From Simmondsia chinensis (taxonomy: Eukaryota > Streptophyta > Magnoliopsida > Caryophyllales > Simmondsiaceae): DNA of 64,000 bases. The stretch lies in the NCBI GenBank assembly GCA_018398585.1, contig JAGTTD010000007.1:39150911-39214910 (forward strand). Reading direction: 5' to 3'. The notes below the pieces were generated by a model, which did no database searches, was not told the origin of the DNA, and saw only the letters and a list, made by a program, of their open reading frames with translations. The position numbers and the translations under genes were made by a program. Position 1 is the stretch's first letter. Every line of letters starts with the position of its first letter. Shown here in pieces: positions 57,405 through 64,000 of this stretch.

Positions 57405-58748
57405 CTATAAACCAAGATGACTCGGTTGTATAATGTATTATGAATCTACATGGTTGACCAAGTAGCTTAGCAAAATTTGATATGGGAATTTGATTGGATT
57501 CCATTTGTCATTCAATATTCCCTTGGCATTCATTCCAAATGCTTGCCTTCTTTATTCATTTTACACCTTTTCTCCCCCATATACTACTTAATAATCTTTT
57601 ATTCAAATTTTGTTTTGGTATTTAAATCGAACCCAAACATATTAAGTATTTGGGCTAACATGAATGATTCATAGCGAGTAATAAAAATCATAATTGATGG
57701 GTGGAGGGGCCTGCATATTGAACCCGGGTATCATTTCATGGAGGCAACATATGGTTAGTTTCCTGTTTTAGAAGGAACCCAAAAAGAAATAGTGAACCAA
57801 CTTTTAATGAATGAAGGAGCTAATCATAAGCATGGAAACGAGTTTAATTTGCAATTTTTGCAATGTATGTTTTCTTCGTGGGTTTTGCTTTTGCATTTGT
57901 TGTATACCAAACTCTCAAATTGTAAGTTTTTTTCTTTTTTTTTTCTCCTCTTAATCAAAATAATAAAGAAATAATAATGGCTGGTAACCAATTTTCTCCA
58001 CTATGATTTGATGGCCATATTCCTACAATTATTGCATAAATTATGAATTTGCAAATAACACCAGCTTTTCCATACAGGGGAAAAAAAAAAAAAAAAAGTA
58101 AGAAATTAAATGATGAGTAAAGTTGCCTGTCTCATGCACGATACTCACTTATATTTGAAAATTATAATACTTGAATAATGTTATTGTTGACCAAATAATA
58201 ATAATAATAATAAATTTGCTATGTGGAAAAAAAATGCTAAGGAATGATTGACTTACTAAAGATGTTGGATTTGATAAAACTCATCTTCAAGAATAAAGGT
58301 TTGAATTGGAAGCTCACTTCTCATAATAAGAAAAAGTTAAAAATATTTAATAAGTAAATCATTCTTTGATGTTAAGTCACTTTTCTAGAACAATGTTATA
58401 CTTCTTCCAAAGTTATTGGTCTTAGATATTTACTAATTTGTTTGAATTGGTCTTTTATTTTTATTTTTGTTTAAAATGATCTCTAATATTTGTAACTTTG
58501 TTTAAATTATCTTCTCATTTTTTATCTTGCTCAAAATGACCCATAATATTTTACTTTATGACAAAATTGGCCTTCCATTTCTTAATTTTTATCATCAAGT
58601 GGAGGATTATTAGGAACGATTTCAAACCAAAGAAAAATGGAGCGCCTAATTTGAGCAAATTTAAAACTAGTAACAGAAAACAAAAAAACTCTTTCCAGTA
58701 AAAAAAGTGAATAATTTGTTTGGTGGGCAGTGGGCTGATGCCACAATC

Positions 58749-58770
58749 AGCCCAGCCCAGCCCAGCCCAG
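58749..58770 (+). repeat. Short tandem repeat (AGCCC)n
   Basis: Four AGCCC units; at the start of a possible transcript. Confidence 0.85.
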
Positions 58771-58779
58771 TATACAATT

Positions 58780-59699
58780 CTTTTCGAAGGCGACTGAGTA
58801 GGGTAGAGAGAGGCGAGCTGCTGTGGTCGAAGCTGGCGATGTTTTGGCAAGTTCGGTGGTGTGGCTGCAGCTGTTATGCACTCACCATTATCGGTAACTA
58901 CTCTACTATTTTCCCCGCATTCATCGATTACCATCGTTTCTAGGGTTTCACTAATGAAATTCTATCTATATCTGTTTACTTTTCTTTGTCTTCTTGCTTC
59001 TGTTTTATTGTTGTAGGCTCATATATCTATTTGAACCTCTATCATTTCATTTCAGTTTAAATATATGGTCTCCATTATTGATTTGATATTTTTTGAGTAT
59101 AATGTGTCGTATCTATGTCTCATATACAGACTTATTGATAATGGGTGCTCTGTTATTTTTTTGGATGGTTCGAGAGTTTATGGCCATGTTCAGTTTTTTA
59201 TGTCTTTGGGTACAATGTATCCGCATTATTGAAGGAAGATGAACTCTTATTGGATTAGACAAAGACTCTTTAACGTCTTATTGTTTCTTCCAGTCCGTGT
59301 TTGAGATGCTTTCTTGCGTCTTCCGTTGTTTTCTTCGGCATCACTGACCCTGAACTCATTATGTATCACAATTATGAGTTAACTTTGTCCCTTCTACTTA
59401 CTGAAAATGAGAGTTGCCGCAAAAGAGTGATGATCGTGCATGTGCTCAGACGAGTATTTCTATCTTAATATTATTAACCAGAGAACCCTTTAGGGGTCAT
59501 TGATGTCGAGAGCTGTATTAATAGTTTACGCTAAGAAGTGGGCATTCTTTACGTTGATGAATTCTTTTTATTCATTTCTTCTGTTAGTTACAAATTGCAT
59601 CATTATTTGTTCTCCTTGTACTCTGCCTGTTTTCCTTTTCTGCAGGAGTGATTCAACTGCTCAATTAAATGGGGCTGTAGGATTTTGGGGTACGGAATA
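58780..59699 (+). other. Possible small two-exon transcript, unidentified
   Basis: A GC-richer leader-like stretch follows the AGCCC repeat. A donor-like ATTATCG|GTAACT at 58892 and an acceptor-like TTTTCTGCAG at about 59645 could join two exons. In one frame the product would begin MFWQVRWCGCSC and end soon after the join; in another the joined end reads SDSTAQLNGAVGFWGTE followed by TAA at 59697-59699, without a clear ATG. I do not recognise either product. It may be a non-coding transcript or a decayed gene. Confidence 0.25.
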
Positions 59700-60430
59700 A
59701 TCCTCGTGGATATGAGTGTCCAAATTATTTCTGGTATGTGAATATTCAGCATTATTTTTCATTCATTTCAAGCTTCAACTACTGTCTTGTTTAACAAGAT
59801 TTAGTTGAAGAATGGTCTTGACAATTCAAACTGCTGCTTTTCACCACCCATGTTTTCCATGCCATGTTTTCCACGCATAGGTGTTATTAAAAGTAATATC
59901 CCTGACTTGAAAGTTCAATTTCATGTTGATCACTGTCCTCTATGAGAGCATCTCTGAATGCTTTCATTGAAAACCGTGTCTAGTTGATCTGTTTAATTAT
60001 TACCCAAGAATAACTTGCAAATCGTTGGACCAGACCTTTATGCGTGAACAGAGGATAACACACCATAGTTGAGATCAATGTTCATTGGACCTCAATGCTA
60101 CGTAGGGGTATTCGGTTTATGAACTATATAAAGTCATGGTGCTGTGGTTTCGGTCCTCAGCTGTTTTGACTTTCAGTTTGAGGCCCTGGAACCCTAGCAT
60201 GATTATCTAGCAACTCGTGTTAGGCCGATGACTTGTTGCCTGTACATAGAGGTTTTGTTACGGTTATGCATCGAGATTATGAGGTATTGCTCACTCTACG
60301 AGCTCATTCAGATTCCTTCTTGACATCTAGCCTACTAGATTCTGCATGTATGTGTGCCTCTGTTTTCTTCGCCTCATCTCTCTTAACATATTAGTGGGAA
60401 TCTTAGATATTATTTAGTCTTCTGAAAATA

Positions 60431-60833
60431 TGTTAGGTTGTGTCTCAAATTTCTTGGATTTATGAAGAGGGTGGCCGTGAGAAGGCCGTTCGATCGGGAG
60501 TACAACCGATTGATCGAAAACAGCGCAAAATAAGAAGGTGCAGAATCGATCGGGAGTCCAAATTTCACACGAGTATAAATACGATGCTAGGGTTACGTAT
60601 TCAGTATCTAAGCACGTACGATAGAGAGAGAGAGAGGAAGTGAATTATAATTCTTTCATTATTTCTCATTCAATAAAAGTTTTCCATCTCCGCCCATGGT
60701 TTTTCTCCCTCTCGATTGTAGAAGGGTTTCCAATTTATTCTCCTTTTCTTGTTATTTACTTCTCATATTTGTTATAATATTTGAATTGGATCCAGTTCTT
60801 GGATTATTTATTTCTTACAAATTGGTATCAGAG
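60431..60833 (+). mobile_element. LTR (389 bp) plus primer-binding site of a retrotransposon remnant
   Basis: Starts TGTTAGGTTGTG and ends TTTCTTACA at 60819 (TG..CA ends). After two bases comes TTGGTATCAGAG (60822-60833), the site complementary to initiator tRNA-Met used by many plant LTR elements, mostly Copia. Inside are a TATA-like GAGTATAAATACG at about 60572-60583 and AATAAAAG at about 60672. No gag or pol follows and no second LTR is visible. Confidence 0.65.
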
Positions 60834-61207
60834 GCTCACAAAATAGATGATGCCTTCTGCTCTCAAAACTTTCTTCCATATTCAATCAGACATATTTTAT
60901 CTGGTTCTCAGATATCAAACTCTCAGCCAACACTTCATGATCATGAGCCACATGCTTTAACACATTGTCAATAAGTATTATAGATACAACTGCTACGTGC
61001 ATACATGAATTTAAATTAATGCCCCCATTTTGTACAATTGCACTGCAGCAAGCACCCTGAGGGTTCTGGGGATTTTGTTACATAATATAGAAATATGTAT
61101 TAATCTTGGGTTATAGATTTGGCGGGAGTTGTCTAGTACACTGCTGAAAACCCAGCCTGGGACTCAAGCAGATGATCTCCTGGTAAAGGGGTGTAGGAAG
61201 ATAACAA

Positions 61208-63786
61208 TTAAGGATCCAAAGGCCAAGATTCTCCAGCCACTTTGATGGAACAATCTGATCCTAGCAGCCTGTCAAAAGCGAGTGAAGTGGACATGTCAAC
61301 CTCAGTCTGAGGGGCAACAGCCGCTGTGCCTCCTGTGAGGGCATAGAGCCCACAATCAGACCCAAAATTTAGAGGAAAATGATGTGCTCGTTGTGGTGAT
61401 GGGTTGTCATGATGGGTTATCATATGAAGCCAGGTGGGATCAGGAGATAACTGGAAGTGGGATAAGTTAGTCTCTATCTTGCACTGCTTTGGCAGCTGTT
61501 GTTGATGTGAAGGCAGCAGGGATCTCATGAAGGTCATGGACGGTGCAGATGTAGTGGTGGATGGAAAGGCCGGGTGGGTAGCATTCATGGGAACAAACGG
61601 GTTGGGTAAGGATGAGAAGTTAAGCGGGTCGAATAGGGACTTTTGGTCAAGCTGATGATGAGGTAATTCCCAGGTCTGATTATTGATCAGGAAATTAGAG
61701 TTGTCGTTACGAGATAGAGAAGGGAGTGGTGGTGTGGGAGTAGTCTCCTCCAGCAATGGAGGCAAGCTATTGGCGGGTAAAGGAGAAGAAACAGGTGGTC
61801 GATCTCTGGAACTTAGTAAGGAGTTCTGTTCCAGCTTGTGGAATATCCTGCAAATCACCCATTCCTCCTGCAGTCAATTTGCATCAATCATGTTTAATTG
61901 CCGCATCAGTACTAGTAATTATTGGCGATAATTTAACGGCATAATGCGGTCTTGGTTTGCTGACATAAATTTACCACAAGCTAATCTACTACTAATATTA
62001 CCTGACCCAGAAAATAATATCTAGGATTTTAAGAGCAACTGGTCTGTCCTCATAATTGACATAAATGAATTATCAACCGAGTACTTGATAATGTGTTTCT
62101 TTGCATTTTATTTCAGATTTTTAAATGTCGTGCTTGCTTTAGTACTTGCTATTGCTTCTTTGAAACTGTATTTTTCTTTTTCTTTCTTTTTCGATTTTCT
62201 CTGGAGGGTCTCTTGGGTAAGCTTGGCAAAGTGTTGAAGTAGTTATTGAACTATGAAAAAATATTATGGGGTTTGGTTTTCTTTGAACTTTCTACCTTGG
62301 GAGAGGGAGGGAGGTAGTGGGGGTAGAAATGCCCATCAAGGCGGTACTCATGCATGACCCAACGTGTCTTGACACCACGAGGGGCCCTGCCTTTGTAAAA
62401 CACCAGCGTCTTCTTCATCCCAATCAGCTCTGCCCCACTGTGCACCTTCCTGTCTTTGCCGGTGGCCTTCCAATATCCGGCACCTGTGGCTCGGTTGGTT
62501 CTTAACCCGCTCGGATACTTCCTATCTCTCAAGCTGAAGAAATACCACTCCCTCTCTCCCATCCTTGCTGCCTCTGCAGTCATCCATCAACTGTCAGTTT
62601 AACAATAGGAGCAAATGCACCATTTCCATGGAGCTATCTATAATGGGATATATTAGTCATCTTAATTTGTACACTCACTTTCCTTTAGACTTAAATTGAA
62701 TGTACTTAAGATTCTTTCCTTTTGATCATTAATGTACTTAAATTGAATGTACTTAAGGCTGTAAAACCTTATTTCCATAATCTTCTTCAGCTTTTTTGTC
62801 CTCTAAGGACTGAAATTATTAAGAAGATACAGAAAACGGGTGCCTAATGGTACTCCTTTATCCAGTATATATGTCTTTTTTTCTATTCATTTTTGTCCAG
62901 TCTATGTTGATATGTGAAACGAGTACTCCACACGAGTTTACATTCCCCAAGTACCGTGAAAAAGAGTCTGCTAGCGGCAGAAAAGCCAGGGGGGAAATTA
63001 GTTGAATATACCAGGTTTTAAGCCATGGAATTGTTTCCCATCTTGAATTAGTCCTTGTTAATTAGGACACTTCAGCTCTGTTTACTTTTAACAAAATCAT
63101 TTTTGTCTGACTGTTATAATTTGTTTACAAAACTTCATATCAACAACTGTAAATATAAAAAAATATTTTTCAGACTTTCCTTCAACAAAGGGGACATTGT
63201 TTTTTTTCATGATAATTACATATTTTATGTCTCACCTCAACCTGGTTAAACAACTCTTTACAAATTATAAAATAAAATCACTTTCTTTATGCGGACAACA
63301 AAAAAATTTTAAGAAAATAATATTTTTGATTGAAGATATTTTATAATGAAAAGGTTTTTGAGAAGGAAAATATTTACTTCCAACCAAATAGAGCCTTTTA
63401 CCATGTTCTCCTTTTTGTGATGGTGGTAAAGGGGTATTGTGAGAAAGAGAGATGGAGCAGAGGGGTGAGTGAGGTTTACCTGGGAGTTCCCAGGGCTCAC
63501 AACGGTTGAGGTCGACTTCAGCCATGATGACAATGCAACCTGGAGCAGCGGGGTGAGGATAGGAGTGCCAAGTGTCAGGGTACTGCAGGATCCCGGTGGT
63601 GGCAGTGGCAGCCGCCCTGCCGTGGACGAAAACCTTGGAAGCCAGGTAGAATGTGAGGAGCTCCTCATCAGTAGGGTGAAACCTGAAACCAGGAGGCAAC
63701 CCTTTTTCCCCCTTATCCCCCTCTCCACTAAGCTCACTTAGCACATCCTCCACAGTTAACATCCTACTCCTGGATCTTACAATCAC
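61208..63786 (-). CDS. CUC3: CUC3-like NAC transcription factor
   Basis: CUC3 (NAC031) marks organ boundaries and starts axillary meristems in Arabidopsis. Exons: 63786-63480, 62573-62296, 61867-61208; phases agree, 414 residues. The N terminus ([14 protein letters not shown], residues 9-22) is CUC3-type. NAC subdomain [21 protein letters not shown] (29-48). Subdomain C onward: [62 protein letters not shown], then [11 protein letters not shown] at the start of exon 3. A ~30-residue Ala/Thr/Pro/His-containing insert (about 54-85) separates SKVF from AEVDLNRC where relatives have about ten residues. The C-terminal activation region is Pro/Ser/Gln-rich. I saw no miR164-like target, as expected for CUC3 and unlike CUC1/2. 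An earlier ATG at 63786 and a second at 63762 are both possible starts. Confidence 0.88.
63150..63395. mobile_element. GGAAAA-rich MITE-like repeat, partial copy 5 (CUC3 intron 1)
   Basis: GAGAAGGAAAATATTTACTT near the right end followed by CCAACCAAATAGAGCC, which resembles the family end. Lower similarity than other copies. Confidence 0.35.
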
Positions 63787-64000
63787 AGATGATAATGCTG
63801 ATGATGATGATGAAAAGAATGATGAAACAATGCAGTGGATGCTACTTGCCTACCAGCCTGCCCTATCTACACTTTTATTACAGAGATGCATGGGTGGGAA
63901 AAAGAAAAGTAATAAAAGCGCTTATATTGTGTGGGTATGATAACGAGGAGAGGTCACAGAATCCAATGAGTGGGCTAAGTTTTTTTTTTTTCTCTCTTTT
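63787..64000. other. Upstream region of the CUC3-like gene
   Basis: Contains a GAT trinucleotide repeat (about 63791-63814) and a T run near the window end. Probable leader/promoter; no defined motif claimed. Confidence 0.5.

Larger units (their letters stand above)
56683..60430. other. Interval between the MULE and the LTR element
   Basis: AT-rich with long A runs (57379-57404, 58080-58097), ATA repeats at 58198-58212 and a TG/CA-poor middle. From 58.7 kb the DNA becomes more gene-like (possible small transcript, annotated separately). No other supported gene. Confidence 0.5.

Noticed and set aside
1..64000. CRISPR arrays, bacterial operons, ribosome binding sites
   Set aside because: The window is plant nuclear DNA; no spaced direct-repeat array of that kind was seen.

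Overview
This is nuclear DNA of a flowering plant, almost certainly a eudicot. It has AT-rich intergenic DNA, GT-AG introns of 70 to more than 2,000 bp, plant-only gene families (MLO, NAC, OEP21, MCD1, tonoplast sugar transporter) and dense layers of plant transposons. The sequence does not identify the species.

Eight protein genes are well supported; their exons were joined by splice sites and reading phase. In order: 332-4803 (+), C-terminal part of an EH-domain/EPS15-like endocytosis protein of the AtEH1/Pan1 type, 5' end outside the window; 6886-8703 (-), F-box/kelch protein with an intron in its 5' leader; 11590-18770 (-), the ER-stress sensor kinase/RNase IRE1; 21370-27612 (+), a 15-exon MLO protein; 28996-32547 (+), chloroplast outer-envelope pore OEP21; 34224-38270 (+), chloroplast division-site factor MCD1; 39443-43870 (-), tonoplast sugar transporter TST/TMT; 61208-63786 (-), a CUC3-like NAC factor. 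From memory of Arabidopsis, EH1, OEP21, MCD1 and TMT1 lie together on chromosome 1 (At1g20760-At1g20840), and OEP21B and CUC3 lie together on the duplicated segment (At1g76405-At1g76420). The window therefore looks like an ancestral block that Arabidopsis has split between two duplicates.

The genes form no operon-like pathway. OEP21 and MCD1 are neighbouring chloroplast-envelope genes on one strand.

The rest is mobile DNA. The clearest structure is a nested element at 50428-56673: a Mutator-like element with a perfect 9-bp target duplication, carrying an RTE-type LINE (10-bp duplication), a hAT-like element (imperfect 8-bp duplication) inside its right arm, and a Ty3/gypsy integrase fragment. 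Two short elements at 28091-28325 and 28383-28593 join a 5S rRNA-like head to a tail shared with that RTE LINE. They look like 5S-derived SINEs using RTE machinery and are the most unusual find here. Other repeats include two hAT-like MITEs inside introns, a GAGCTCG-rich family, a GGAAAA/TTTTCC-rich family, tRNA-derived SINEs, an LTR with an attached primer-binding site, and a fold-back structure near 48.5 kb.
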